Below are positions 11,896 to 24,630 of a stretch of 64,000 nucleotides of DNA, in pieces. Made by a program: the position numbers and the translations under genes. How positions within the stretch are numbered: the stretch's first letter is position 1; each line of letters starts with the position of its first letter. Under the pieces are notes generated by a model, which ran no database searches, was not told the DNA's origin, and was given only the letters and a program-made list of their open reading frames with translations. Source of the DNA: Adiantum capillus-veneris (Eukaryota; Streptophyta; Polypodiopsida; Polypodiales; Pteridaceae); NCBI GenBank assembly GCA_014529385.2, contig CM043954.1, positions 7,753,806 to 7,817,805 of the forward strand, read 5' to 3'.

Positions 11896-12398
11896 CACAT
11901 ATGTGGTTCAGCCAAGTGTGGGCTACATCCACAGGAAAGAAACTCCTTAATGGCTTTTCACTTCAATCTAGAAGTAGGTTACAAAGGGATTAGAAACCTT
12001 TAATGGAATGCCTACCTTGGTTCACTCTCTTACACCACCTCACACCCACTTCCGCTTCACCATACCTTACAACCACCACACTTTTTTTGTGCGTATTAGA
12101 GGTCTTGTTTTATATGCCCAAATGGGCCACGCTCTCTCATGAGAGACAACCGTGTGTAGCCACCCTTGTGTAGACAAATTCAAGTAGAACTATCCCATGC
12201 ATCCATGTGTAAACGCCCTTGGGGAGGCAAGTCCGTCTAGAAATCGGCCACTAACTCTTGAATAGCGGCCACATTCCATTGATTTTGGTCACCGGCCAAA
12301 GACTTCTAACCACCTGCACCACCAACCAACCGGCAAATGCTTAGTAGTAAAATGAAGACACAGTACAGTAGTTCGTTTCCTTCCTAATTGGTAGGCTC

Positions 12399-13600
12399 AT
12401 GTGGTATTTTTTGTCCCTCGGATTACCTTGCCGGGCTTCTCCACCCGAATGCATTGTCTTCGCCAATCCTTCCAAGCTCCAATCCCACATGGAGTTTGAC
12501 AATGCGGCGGCAAGAAAGCAAGTGACTACGTTCGATAGTGAGGCGGAGCTGCACAAGATCAAGAAATCAATGGGGTCTGGCAAGGCAAAGCTGCTGCTCC
12601 AAATTGAGACCAACAATGAAGGCGCCACCATCCGCTTGAGCTCCAAGTATGGAGCCCATATGGAGATAGTACCTCTTCTGCGAAGCGCAAGGGAGGTAGT
12701 ACTGGCAGTGGTGGGGATGGTATTTCACGTTGGAAGCGGGCCCACCAACCCAAATGCGTTTGATGGGGCCATAGCCAACGCATGAAGTATCTTCGAGCTG
12801 CGGAAGCAATTGCTAGAGAAGTTGATGTATGTGTTGGATATAGGGGAAGGGTTCTACTCATCAGGGGACGAGATGAAGGAAGAGAGCAGAGGAGGAGGGA
12901 TAAGTGCTCAAGATGTGGCACCGACTCATCAACAAGGAGCTGGATGGGTACTTCCCGGATTAAAGCACCAATAATGGCTGCAATAGCAGTGATGAGATGA
13001 AGATAGAGATCATAGCGGAGCCGAGGCTATATTTTGCCTGCACGCCCATCACGTTGGTGACTTGCATCTTTGGCAAGTGCATGCGAGGAAGTAGGATAGA
13101 GTACTGGATCAACGATGGAGCCCATCAGATCTTCCCCATGACTCTCCTACCCCTCAACATGCCTGTGCCTTCACCCGTTTCCTTCGCTTGTACATCCAAG
13201 CCTTACAACATGAGCTGCCGGGGTCTGCTCTCTTTCCTTCCAACGTTTTTGGCCCCACCTACAACGCCCTCGACACTCTCCTCAAGGGCCACCCCTTACC
13301 AGAGCTCGAGATCGGCAACCTGCTGGCGTTCTTCTTCATGGGAGCCTACACCAACTCTCTCGCTCCCTTTTTCAATGGCTTCGGTGTCACCCACATCCCA
13401 TCTTTTGGATTTGTTGTCGCTGACTAACAAGCTTGCCCCACAGCTTCATAGATCCTTGTCATTCTTGCAGGTTGATGACATGGTGTACCAGCATGCTGAA
13501 AAGTTCCTCACAGCTCTCGATTTAATCTTTTCAATTGGTTTTTTGTATGCCCTGTTTCGAGAATTATTTTTAACCTCTACTTTTTCTTTGGCTTAGTAGA
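12399..13600 (+). pseudogene. Ornithine decarboxylase, copy 2, broken
   Basis: This copy extends further 5' than copy 1. IVFANPSKLQSHMEFDNA at about 12450 and VTTFDSEAELHKIKKS at about 12520 match the region after the PLP-lysine, which is not visible. FHVGSG is kept at about 12725. The glycine loop reads DIGEGF rather than DIGGGF. A stop follows AIANA at 12783, and frameshifts occur at about 12920-13180. The EPGR loop is altered to EPRLYF (about 13018), and the catalytic Cys position is Tyr (FGPTYNALDTL, about 13253). The reading ends at VVAD-stop, 13427. The 3' flank to about 13681 matches the flank of copy 1, so copies 1 and 2 are a tandem pair. Not functional. Confidence 0.85.
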
Positions 13601-13691
13601 GTACTATACAGCTTTTTGGTAAACAATGCTCCATGAAAAGCTTGTGCCAGTCCTTCTAAGTCCAACTTGGTGTAGGTATTAGGACGTTCTT

Positions 13692-15290
13692 TGTAATAAT
13701 AACTAATATCTAATTCTTCGAAATGATTTTCTCATGTTAAATTGATCATTAAATATGGGAAAGTACCAGGGGAGAAAAAGCTAGAATCTTGGTTAAGCTG
13801 GCAGACCGGCCACAGTAGGGATCCAAAGGAGGGAAAATAGGGATCCAAGAGGGGGGGCATCTACAAAAGAGAAATGTGTAACAATGGGATCCAAAGACCT
13901 AAGGGTTCAGCCCATTAAGACTTTCAAAATGCTAAGGTTCCAAAATTCAAAGGTAAGTCCAAATGGTCAAGCTTAGTGGAATTGGATACTTATGTGATGA
14001 CCAAAAATTCTTCAAGTGTTCCTAGATAGGAGGACGCAAGCCCTAAAGGTAGGGGAAGAGAGAGAAAAGGTGAGAGAACACACGCATACACTCCAAAGCT
14101 TCCCTTTACACAAAGGGCATAATGGACACATGTCAGCTCCCTAGCCCAATTTCCCACAAGGTGCACTCAAATCCTATTGCATGTCCATATAACAGGTGGA
14201 CCAATGAGAATTAGGCTAGAGTAAATCTAGTTTAATTCATTTAAAAAAACTTAATAAAAGAACCAATAAGAATTAAGCTCTCTAGAAGACTATTGGCCAG
14301 TCTCCCAAGGGGTCCAATGAGAATTCAGCAGCCCATTAGCTTGCCTGGTTCCTATTGGCCAGAAGACAAAGGGGTCCAACGAGAGTTTAAGTGCATTAAT
14401 TAATTAACTTATAAAGCTCTCACAAAAGGGGAAAGGGGGACACATGTCACAAGGCTATCACTTATGCTTCTCAATTTTCATTGGCTAAGCTTTGCAAGGT
14501 CCAATGGGGTGCCAGCATGAGTATTTTGCAAGAACGGTCGACCAAGAGAGACAGGGGGCTGATTTTGGCAAGGCATTATCACACACACACTCACACAATC
14601 TCATGTGTGAAGCAAAGAAGATTCTCTCTCCTTCTCAATCTTTAATGGAAAGCTCATCACCTACTCCAAGCTTGTGAGAAGGGAGGCCTACACCAACAAC
14701 TCTTGGCTTTGTGATGCAAATCCAACCAAGAGCCAAGCTCCAATGCATGTTCATCTCCTCTACCATGCTATTACTAAGCTCTGCTAAGCTATTATGAGTG
14801 ATTAGGTGAGGAGATATACTTCTTTCTCGTAAGACTACTCCTCTTCGTCTCAATCTACTATCATACCCGGACAACTCTCACCATCTTCGAAGGTGTGTGA
14901 GGTCTTGGGTCTGAGACCATGAGGGAATTGATGTTGTGTTTTAAAGTGTTTTCTTAGTTCTTGAAGCTTCCATCTTCATTGCACTAGCTAGTTATTGAAG
15001 GAACACCAAGAATTGTATTGTAAAATGTCTCCCTTGATGGGGGAAACCTATAATCCAAAGATTTTTGGAAGGGGGACCGTAAATCTGGTCCTCAACTGTT
15101 GTCAATAGCTTAATTTCTCTCTCTTTTGAAGTATTTTTCATGCCTATCTAACTAGGTGTTATGGTTTTTGTTTCTCTCTCTCCATCCAAGCACTCTTGCT
15201 ATGCTCATTAGGAATCTATTCTAATGAAATGCTCACTATGTCTATGCTATTTTCCGCTACACACAAGTTATTAGGCCATTAAATGCTACA
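13692..15290 (+). repeat. 5' LTR of a Ty3/gypsy element
   Basis: The segment begins TGTAATAATAACTAATATC, directly after the ODC copy 2 flank, and ends GCTACA just before the primer site. It is collinear along most of its length with the minus-strand LTR at 46831-48763 (for example TTTTCTCATGTTAAATTGATCATT, and a CCAAGCTTGTGAGA...AATCCAACCAAGAGC block near 14670-14735). That agreement supports both ends. Confidence 0.8.
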
Positions 15291-15291
15291 T

Positions 15292-15303
15292 TGGTATGAG
15301 AGC
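15292..15303 (+). promoter_or_regulatory. Primer binding site, one mismatch
   Basis: TGGTATGAGAGC differs from the initiator tRNA-Met site TGGTATCAGAGC at one base. It lies one base after the LTR end. Confidence 0.8.
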
Positions 15304-15710
15304 ACAGGGTTTCTCTTTTCTTGCTCAAGAAGGGAGGTCCTCTAGGTAGCTATAAATGGTTGGTATTATTAATTGCAATGGAGTAAGTAGAATAGGGATT
15401 TTTCAGCCTTGCAGTGCGCTTGCCTTCGTGTAGATAATGGGGCATCACCATGGTCTTAATAGTGGAGTCCTATGGGGCTTGCCTACGACTTATTTGCCTA
15501 CGGATTAACCACTATTGAGCTATTAGAAGCTTGACAGGAGCCGGTACTGTTTTGGTGTTGAAAGACCTCTCTTCTATTCCTTGCAATTAATGATATTTGA
15601 GCCACAGGTTCATTAGCTTGAGTGCTTTTCTAAAGGGATAAAAAGGAGCAACAACTAGGGCTTGAAGTGCCAAAGTACACCTAAACATATCACACCTAAA
15701 AAATTGTTAG

Positions 15711-16647
15711 AATGGATGACAATAATAAAGAGAGTGAAATTAATGTTGCAAAATTTAATTTTGCTAATGAGCAGGCTACTAATGATGCCCCTATGCTTGT
15801 TAACTACCTTGTTTCTAGGCTCCAACAAGCCATGGGCAATCCATCCCTCCATAGTGAAGTGCAACGGTAGCGATGTGATCATGGGATTCTCCAAACTCCC
15901 CACCATGATGAGAGAGTACCTAGGAAGCCTCCTTGTGAGACTTCCAAAAGAGACCTCTCTCTGATTCAGGAAGAAGAAGAGGATCCATATGAAGGGCTCA
16001 AACATTTACTTCTTGATGATGCATCTCCTTCCCAAAGGAGAACTCAAGATCCCTCACCAAAATAACGAGAAAGAAGTGAGTCTCTTGCCACCTCGATGGA
16101 GATGTCTCCACGAAGACGGTGGGAAAAACGCTCTCCATCACCCCCTCAATGGAGAAGACCATCGCACACTTCTCCACACCATAATTGAAAGAGGGATGAC
16201 AAAAAGCAAGAGAAGAAAAAGGCGAGAAAGAGGTCACCCTCTTCTCCATCTTCTTCCTCTTATGAAGAAAGTGATAGTGCAGACAAGGAAGAACAAGGCA
16301 AGAAAAATGCAAGAAAGGGGTCACCCTCTTCTCCAACTTCCTCAAATTCTTCATCCTTTGAAGAAAGTGCAACTTTCGAACCACCAAAAACAAGAGGCCA
16401 TAGGAAATCCTATGGCGTGTGGAAGAAATCGTCCAAGCTCAAGAAGTTCAAAGCGGGAGGAAATAACATCTGTTTCCTTACCTATGATGGCACCTTTGGT
16501 GCTACGGACAAAGTCTTAGCCTTCATCTAACAATTCAATGCGGAGTTTGGAGATGAGGGCTTCACGAAGTCCTCTAAGCTACACCATGTAGCTATGCATT
16601 TTCAAAAGTCCACCAGGCAAACGGTGAAGCTCCACAAACATGGAAAG
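15711..16647 (+). pseudogene. Ty3/gypsy Gag, 5' part, split by an LTR-element insertion
   Basis: One reading frame starting MDDNNKESEINVAKFNF can be followed from 15711 across four in-frame stops (near 15870, 16060, 16188 and 16527). The middle is rich in Ser, Arg and Lys. The Gag core then appears (FLTYDGTFGATDKVLAF, about 16478, and SSKLHHVAMHFQKSTRQ, about 16573). The frame is cut at 16647 by the 16648-26596 element and resumes at 26602. Together with 26597-29640 this is a single gypsy polyprotein with protease, RT and an integrase remnant. Confidence 0.85.
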
Positions 16648-19600
16648 TGTCAGGTTTCCAGTTTCTAAAACCTTAAGATTGTATAAAGCTTAGTTCAACT
16701 AATATGATTATTGAAAAAGCAATGTAGAATTGTCCGACCGTGGAAAATATTGGTATTTTTGAAATCTTAAGCACAACAAACCTTGGGCTAGAAATTTTCA
16801 CAATTAGATTTCGATAAAATCTGGAAGAGTTACAGGCCCTGAAAGGTTACCATAGGAATTCAATTAGTTAAGTAAAATTGGATGGTTTCAGTAATTATTA
16901 TTATCAAAGACTTTCTTATCCTAAGGTTCTAGAATTTACTGTTATTTCCAATTTCCATAATCAAAAGTCAGTGAAAATAGTCAAAATCAATCCTGGAAGC
17001 TGAGGGAGCAGTGTGGAGCTATGATGGACCTGCCAGGTACTCAAATAGCAGCAAGGGGCGCCATCTTCAACCTGGGGACTGCTTGAACTGCAAGCAATTG
17101 CCTTTTACAGCCTGTGAGAGCTTGTGAGTGCAAGAAACCTATAAATAGGAACTTGACACACTCTCTATCATCTAGAGAGACCGCTATGAAAATCACTAGA
17201 GATTAAGCTCTAGTTGATTAACTTAAACGGTAACTGGCCTAATCCTTCTTAATTAGCAAGGCTAGATTAATCTATTTTCTTAATAAATTAAAGATTAAGC
17301 CTATGTATACTCATAAATCCTCTCTTAATTAAATATTTCTCTACTGATTGTTGTAATAAAAGCTTGGGAATATTAAGCTAATTAATTATCCTATCATATT
17401 AGGACTGAAATTATCCAAATTAACCATAAATTAATGAGAAATATATTAATTAAGTTTAAATTTAGTTGAGGTAATTATCAAAGCTGCATTAGATAGTCAT
17501 TAAGCTAGAAAAATTATCTTATAATTTTTTGAGTAATTTTCATAATTAATTAGGAACAATTACACTATTTTTTAGAGAAAATTAAAGGGAAAAATAATCA
17601 AATTGATCAAAATGTCTTGAGTTATTTATCAAAGGCTAATTACATGTTAGGAAACCCGTAATAATTATGTCAAGCTCAGATAATTAATTTACCTAATTAC
17701 TTTAGCAGAAATACTCTATTTTTAGGACAAATTAAAAGAGGAAAATTATTAAATTGATTCAAATTGCTTTGAGTTATTTATTAGAGGTTAATTACATGTT
17801 AGAAAACACATGATAATTATTTCAAGAGAACATAATTAATGTACCTAATTACTTTAGCATAATTACTCTGTTTTTAGGACAAATTAAATATGAGAAATTA
17901 GCAAATGGATTTGAATTGGTTTGAGTTATTTATCCGAGGATAATTACATGTTAGAGTACCTATGATAATTATTTCAAGCTTAGATAATTAATTTACCTAA
18001 TTACTTTGGTAGAATTACTCTGTTTTTAGGACAAATTAAATGAGAGAAATTAGTAAATTGATTCAAAATACTTTGTGTTATTAATCAGAGGTTAATTACA
18101 CCTTAGAAAAATCATGATAATTATGTTAAGCCGAGATAATTATTTTACCTAATTACTTTAGCAGAAATACTCTATTTTTAGGACAAATCAAATAGGAGAA
18201 ATTAGCAAATGGATTTAAATTGATTTGAGTAATTTATGAGAATTTAATTACATGTGAGGGACCTATTATAATTATGTCAAGCTTAGATAATTAATTTACC
18301 TAATTACTTTAGCAGAAATACTCTATTTTTAGGACAAATTAAAAGGGAAAAATTAGTAAATTGATTCAAATTGCTTTGAATTATTAATCAAAGGTTAACT
18401 ATATGTTATAAAAACCCGTGATAATTATTTCAAGCTCAGATAATTAATGTACCTAATTACTTTAGCAAAATTACTCTATTTTTAGGACAAATTAAATAGG
18501 AGAAATTAGCAAATAGATTCAAATTGGTTTGAGTTATTTATCAAGGTTAGTTATATGTTAAGGAACCTATGATAATTATGTGAAGCTCAGGTAATTAATT
18601 TACCTAATTACTTTAGCCGAATTACTCTATTTTTAGGACAAATTCAAAGGGAAAAATTAGTAAATTGATTCAAAATGCTTTGAGTTATTTATCAGAGGTT
18701 AATTACACTTTAGAGAAACCATGATAATTATGTTATCCTCAGATAATTAGTTTACCTAATTATCCTAAAAAAATTATATTTTTTTTAGGGGGAAAATAAA
18801 AGGGGAAATATAGTAGATCAATACAAAAACCTTTGATATAAATATCGAGGTAAAACACACCTTGAGGAATCCATGATAAATACCCCAACCTCAGATAAAT
18901 AGTTTAAATATTTATCTTCAATAAAAGTAACCGATTAAGCGTATAGAATAGAGAAAGAAAATTAGGAAATGAATTTATCTAATTACCAAATAAATACCTG
19001 AGGATCAAAATCACTATTGAAGGGTGGAAAAATTACCTTAGTATAAATGGTTGGTATAACAAATTACTATCAGTAAATTGGTGTCGCTTTAATCGTAGGA
19101 TACCATTTTTTTTAATCGTAGGGGAGCCGCCCGGTTGTATGGGAAACTGGTTTGGTGTATGGGTACCCAGAACCTTGAGTGGGGGTTTATCCACTTCGAA
19201 TTGTGAATAAAGAATGGGTGCCGTTTTTTCTCACCCTTAGGTGGTCTTGAGACAAGAAGAGTACTTGTCACGGTTGTTATGAACAATGTTTTGATTGACA
19301 ATACCCTGTCTTAAGTTTAAAGATGTCTGTTTGCTAAAAGAATTTTTTCAATACTGTTTTCAAGGGTTGTTTTAATAAAATCCTGTTATGAAGTATAAAA
19401 GGAAACATTATTTTAATTGTGATAAGAACGTGGTAGTAAATAAATAACAAAAGAATCATGTGTGAGTGCGGGGTGGTAAGTGTGGATTGACTAAGGTTGT
19501 CAATCATGGACGGGTGGACCTGATTAGTCAGGTAACTATCCATCCCTGCGGACTAAAACGTTTAGAAAACTTCTTCACTTGGAAGAGGAGGCCACCAGCG

Positions 19601-19893
19601 CGCTGTGCCCTCACATCTGTTAGGGGGAAAAAAGCGTTGTGGTTGAGGATAACTTAGCCCAATTGTGGCAGTTATAGGGCCGAAATAGTTTTTTTGGACT
19701 TTTAATACGTTGTCCCGTTTTCGCTGCGAGACAGGACTAGGTATTCTTCTAAGGCTATAGACCCAAGCCATTGTCAATGGTAAAGGTCTATTCCTTGGAT
19801 TTTTCTTGTTTAGAGACTGTGATTTTTATCAGACCTAGAGACCTGTCAAGGATCCCATCCCGATCTTGGTATTGGCGGGTTGGGGATCTTACA
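16648..19893 (+). repeat. 5' LTR (3246 bp)
   Basis: The LTR has TG...CA ends, a TATA box in CCTATAAATAGGA at about 17138-17150, and a tandem satellite. Compared with the 3' LTR it lacks about 860 bp between the positions matching 24945 and 25800 (junction near 19077-19095). Confidence 0.92.
17560..18790 (+). repeat. Tandem satellite of about 152 bp in the 5' LTR
   Basis: The phrase ACCTAATTACTTTAG recurs near 17691, 17844, 17996, 18149, 18299, 18451 and 18603. Each unit also has a TTTTTAGGACAAATTAAA-type segment and a GATAATTATGTCAAGC-type segment. That gives about eight diverged units of roughly 152 bp. Confidence 0.9.
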
Positions 19894-19895
19894 AG

Positions 19896-19907
19896 TGGTA
19901 TCAGAGC
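19896..19907 (+). promoter_or_regulatory. Primer binding site for initiator tRNA-Met
   Basis: TGGTATCAGAGC lies two bases after the 5' LTR end. Confidence 0.92.
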
Positions 19908-20080
19908 GTGTGTTAATTAAAGTCTTGGACCTAGGGAAAAGTTTAAGGCGTTAGGTTGAAATAAGTGATCTTTGACAAATTCAATTAAAGACGTATTTAA
20001 TTGAAAAGAGGGAGTGAAAGGAAGAGAGAGAATTATCCCCATCCTTGCAGGAAAATTTTCATAAGGCCTACTTCATATTC

Positions 20081-20517
20081 ATGGATTTCAACAATAGATT
20101 TATGAGGGCTTGCCTATCCCGAGACTATTCAATGCGAAAAAGCGTGATGAAATGGCTGGATAATAGATTTTCTCCTTCCACTTGGAGAATCAAGTGGTGA
20201 GGATCTGGTCGAATTTTCTTCATTGATGCGGGAGAATTAGAAGGTTTAGAACTAAATATGAAGAAACTCAAATGGGCCGAAGATCTTCAAGTGATTGAAG
20301 TATACTTTTTCGTTGGGACGGAAAATTCAGAAGAAACCCTTGTAATAGATGATGTCCAAGTATCACAAAATCAGTGGGTGTTTGATTAGGTGTCTAAAGT
20401 AATCTACCCAGGTAGAATTAGGCCCATAGGAGTAGGCCCTAGTTTTAGTGGACCAAAAGATGTTGTATATTTTGATCCTATATCTGATCCACCCAAAGTC
20501 CTCAAGATTTTAGTATA
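20081..20517 (+). pseudogene. Unknown ORF upstream of gag, two in-frame stops
   Basis: From ATG at 20081 a frame of about 145 codons runs to TAG at 20515-20517. It is broken only by TGA after STWRIKW and TAG after QNQWVFD. The residues are of ordinary protein composition (for example MRKSVMKWLDNRFSPSTW, IFFIDAGELEGLELNMKKLK, VYFFVGTENSEETLVIDD). I do not recognise the family. Some plant gypsy elements of the Ogre/Tat group carry an extra ORF before gag, and this could be comparable. That parallel is inference. The good frame suggests it was recently coding. Confidence 0.5.
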
Positions 20518-20787
20518 GGAATATCGTCATCTTTAAACATAGTAGGATCTTCATGAATTGTATTAACTTGTGTACATACTATGGTTCTCATGGGTATTCT
20601 ATATATAGTTTTGTTTTATGGTTTGGCAATTGTCTTCATCCTATGTGCAAAAGTCTTGAGTAGGAGATAAGTTAAAAGTATAAGTAAGAGAGATTTCATC
20701 TGGTAGTAAGTCCCACTAATTCAATCTCAGGGAAGTACTCGCGTAAATAGCCTTTACACCGCTAGTCAAGAGAAAAAATTACTACTA

Positions 20788-21598
20788 AAGAAAGTTCAAC
20801 TCCCTAATTTCAAAAGAGAGGGACCCAATTTAGAGCGAGATGCCAAAGCGTGTTTAGATGCTATGGATGACTATTTCAATGCTGCAAGAACTGCTCTAGA
20901 AAACCAAACAATGTTGGGTATATTCCGTCTCAGTGGAGATGCCAAACTTTGGTGGAAGCAACTCTGCAGAGATAATCCCATGAGTAGTCCATCTTGGGAG
21001 AAAAAGAAGCAGGCAATCAAAGAACGTTATCTCCCTCCTACACATCAGGCTATCAAAATGAACGAGTTCTTTGGTCTACGCCAGCCAGGACTTTCATTAG
21101 AGGAGTACTACACCAAGTTTGTGTCTTTACGACGCTATGCTCCCCAGATGACCATGGAGCAACAAATTGTCCGTTTCTGTCAAGGCCTCAATAAACCCTT
21201 GAGTACACGTCTCGAAGCCATGAGGCCTACATCAATACAGGATGCCCTTCTCAGGGCTAAGCCTCTTGCAGCCGAAGGAACCAACTCCCTAAGGAACTAT
21301 AATGGATTTAATAAATTTAGGAAAAGAGCCCAGGGAACTTTCAACCAAGGATACCAACAACATGGACTAGCGGCAACAGTGAACTTGGAGCAGACCTTCC
21401 CAACCGTTAGGTGCTATGGATGCAATCAAATGGGGCACTATAGAAATAAATGTCCTGAAGAGCAAAACCCTTGAACTACTGCTAGAACCATTCCTCAGAA
21501 TCAAGGAGATAATCTAAGAGGAGGTAGAAATGGAGGACGAGGTAGAGGAAGAGCAACAGGAGCCAGATCTTATGCAATCATAGGAGAACCAACCTTAT
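20788..21598 (+). CDS. Retrotransposon Gag with one zinc knuckle
   Basis: The open frame can be read from about 20720 (the longest ATG-initiated part is 20863-21474). The capsid core has the Retrotrans_gag pattern: RLSGDAKLWWKQL, WEKKKQAIKERYLP, GLSLEEYYTKFVSLRRYAP, QQIVRFCQGL. It is followed by a CX2CX4HX4C knuckle (CYGCNQMGHYRNKC, about 21411-21455). TGA at 21472 is probably a decayed CGA, because the frame continues with an RG-rich tail (GGRNGGRGRGRATGARS) to TGA at about 21598. There is no protease or pol behind it. The product would be a capsid protein able to package its own RNA. Confidence 0.88.
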
Positions 21599-21599
21599 G

Positions 21600-22463
21600 A
21601 ATAAGAAAGATAAAAGAGCCACTCTCTTGACCATAGTTAGCAATCTTAGAGCTTTGTAAACCACTAGTAGTCGATAATGTAAAACTTTGAGTTACTTACA
21701 TGTTATAATGATATACATTATTTTCTTTTTCAAATCACTTAAGGAATCTAAAGTTAAATTGGCATTCAATCAAGAAATTAAGGGTTGATCTAGCAAATGA
21801 AACAGAGGTTATCGATAGTAAGAAAAGAATTTGAATCTTGAAATTGAGATAGTTATCAAGAAACCAATTCACATCCTTGTGCACAAGATAGCCTTCCTTG
21901 AAAAATGACCTAGATATGAAAGTATTAATGTACGAAACTAATAGGAAGCCGAAAAGAACTCTCGGTATGATTCTTCTTAAAACCCTTAACATATTGTTGG
22001 TCAACCAAGTTAGAGCACAGAGGGGTACCTCTGGTGCAATGGTGGAAGCTTGTGCCGAACGTAGATTGCTCAGAATGGCAAGAACATGCCGAGCGCGTTC
22101 AGATTGGCAAAGCTGAAATTCATGATACTTGTCAAACGCTGATTGCTCTGAATGGTCAGCTAGACCGAGCGCATTCATGTTGACAAGGTGGATATATAGA
22201 TCTTTTATGGAATTGATTTAAACTGGTTTTTGAGATGATACGAATGGTTTGTAAAGGTTTTTAAGATGGGCTCAACACTAAGAGTTTCTTGAGGAAAAAT
22301 TGACTAGCAAGAAACTCCATCCAAAAACTAGAAAGAACTCTTAGAGTAATCAATAACCTTTGGTAAAGTGGAAAGGTTATCCCTTCGAAGATGCCAATTG
22401 GGAGGATGAATTTCTCTTCTCAAAGATTTTCCCAATTTCGGTTGAGATGAGGATATTTCAAAT
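21600..22463. other. Non-coding 3' part of the gag-only element
   Basis: No domain is seen between the gag end and the polypurine tract. Short repeats around GAGCGCGTTCA and GAGCGCATTCA occur near 22091 and 22178. Confidence 0.6.
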
Positions 22464-22480
22464 TTTTAAGTTGGGGTGAT
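22464..22480 (+). promoter_or_regulatory. Polypurine tract
   Basis: TTTTAAGTTGGGGTGAT directly precedes the 3' LTR start TGTAAGG, in the position where plus-strand DNA synthesis is primed. Confidence 0.8.
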
Positions 22481-23459
22481 TGTAAGGTTTCCACTTTCTA
22501 AAACCTTAAGATTGTATAAAGCTTAGTTCAACTAATATGATTATTGAAAAAGCAATGTAGAATTGTCTGACGGTGGCAAATATTGGTATTTTTGAAATCT
22601 TAAGCACAACAAACCCTGGGCTAAAAATTTTCAGAATTAGATTCTGATAAAATTTGGAAGAGTTACGGGCCTTGAAAGGTTACAATAGGGATTCAATTAG
22701 TTAAGTAAAATTGGATGGTTTCGGTAATTATTATTATCAAAGACTTTCTTATCTTAAGGTTCTAGAATTTACTGATATTTCTAATTTTCATTATTAAAAG
22801 TCAGTGAAAATAGTCAAAATCAATCCTGGAAGCTGAGGGAATAGTGTGGAGCTATGATGAACTTACCAGGGACTCAAATAGAAACAAGGGGCGCCATCTT
22901 CAGCTTGGGGACTGCTTGAACTGCAAGCAGCTGCCTTTTACAGCCTGTGAGAGCTTTGAGTGCCAGAAACCTATAAATAGGACTCCTTGCTTCACAATTT
23001 GACAGACTCAAAGCTTTGACACACTCTCTCTCATCTAGAGAGACCGCTACGCAGAAATCACTAGAGATTAAGCTCTAGTTGATTAACTTAAACTGTAATT
23101 AGCATAATTCTTCTTAATTAGCAAAGCTAAATTAATCTATTTTCTTAATAAATTAAAGATTAGGCCTATGTATACTCATAAATCCTCTCTTAATTAAATA
23201 TTCTCTGTTGATTGTTGTAATTAAAGCTTGGGAATATCAAGCTAATTAATTATCCTATCATATTAGGACTGAAACTATCCAAATTAACTATAAATTAATG
23301 GAAAATATATTAATTAAGTTTAGATTAAGTTGAGGTAATTATCAAGATGCATTAGACAGTCATTAAGCTAGGAAAATTATCTTATAATTTTTTGAGTAAT
23401 TTTCATAATTAATTAGACAGAATTACACTATTTTTTAGAGAAAATTAAAGGGAAAAATA

Positions 23460-24630
23460 ATCTAATTAATTCAAAATGTCTTGAGTTATTTATCAAAGGT
23501 TAATAACATGTTAAGAAACCCGTGATAATTATGTCAATCTCAAATAATTAATTTACCTAATTACTTTAGCATAAATACTCTATTTTTTGGACAAATTAAA
23601 AGGAGGAAATTAGTAAATTGATTCAAATTTCTTTGAGTTATTTATCAAATGTTAATTACATGCTAGAAAACCCGTGATAATTATTTCAAGCTTAGATAAC
23701 TAATGTACCTAATTACTTTAGCAGAATTAATTTTTTTAAAGGATAAATTAAATAGAGGAAATTAGCAAATGGATTCAAATTGGTTTGAATTATTTATCTG
23801 AGGATAATTATATGTTATAGGACTTGTGATAATTATGTCAAGCTTAGATAATTAGTTTACCTAATTACTTTAACAGAATTACTCTATTTTTAGGATAAAT
23901 TAAAAGAGATAAATTAGTAAATTGACAAAATGGTTTGAGTTATTTATCAAAGTTTAATTACACCTTAGAAAAACCAGATAATTATTTCAAGCTTAGATAA
24001 TTAATTTACCTGATTACTTTAGCAGAAATACTCTGTTTTTAGGACAAATCAAATAGGGGAAATTACCAAATGGATTTAAATTGGTTTGAGTTATTTATTA
24101 GAATTTAATTACATGTGAGGGATCTACGATAATTATGTCAATTTCAGATAATTAATTTACCTAATTACTTTAGTAGAAATACTCTATTTTTAGGACAAAT
24201 TAAAAGGGAGAAATTAATAAATTGATTCAAATTGCTTTGAGTTATTTATGAGAGGTTAACTATATGTTAGGAAACCTGTGATAATTATGTCAAGCTCAGA
24301 TAACTAATGTACCTAATTACTTTAGCATAATTACTCTGTTTCTAGAACAAATTAAATAGGGGAAATTAGCAAATGGATTCAAATTGGTTTGAGTTATTTA
24401 TCAGAGATTAGTTACATGTTAGGAAACCTGTGATAATTATGTCAAGCTGAGATAACTAATTTACCTAATTACTTTAGTAAAATTACTCTATTTTTAGGAC
24501 AAATTAAAAGGGGGAAATTAGTAAATTGATTCAAAATGATTTAAGTTATTTATCAGAGCTTAATTACACCTTAGGAAAACTGTGATAATTATGTTACCTT
24601 CAGATAAATAGTTTACCTAATTATCTCAAA
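23460..24630 (+). repeat. Tandem satellite of about 152 bp in the 3' LTR
   Basis: Same satellite as in the 5' LTR. ACCTAATTACTTTA recurs near 23560, 23708, 23862, 24160, 24310 and 24463. Confidence 0.88.

Noticed and set aside
16200-16345. CRISPR-like repeated phrase (GGTCACCCTCTTCTCC twice)
   Set aside because: Two copies only, inside a low-complexity Ser-rich Gag region. It is a short coding duplication.
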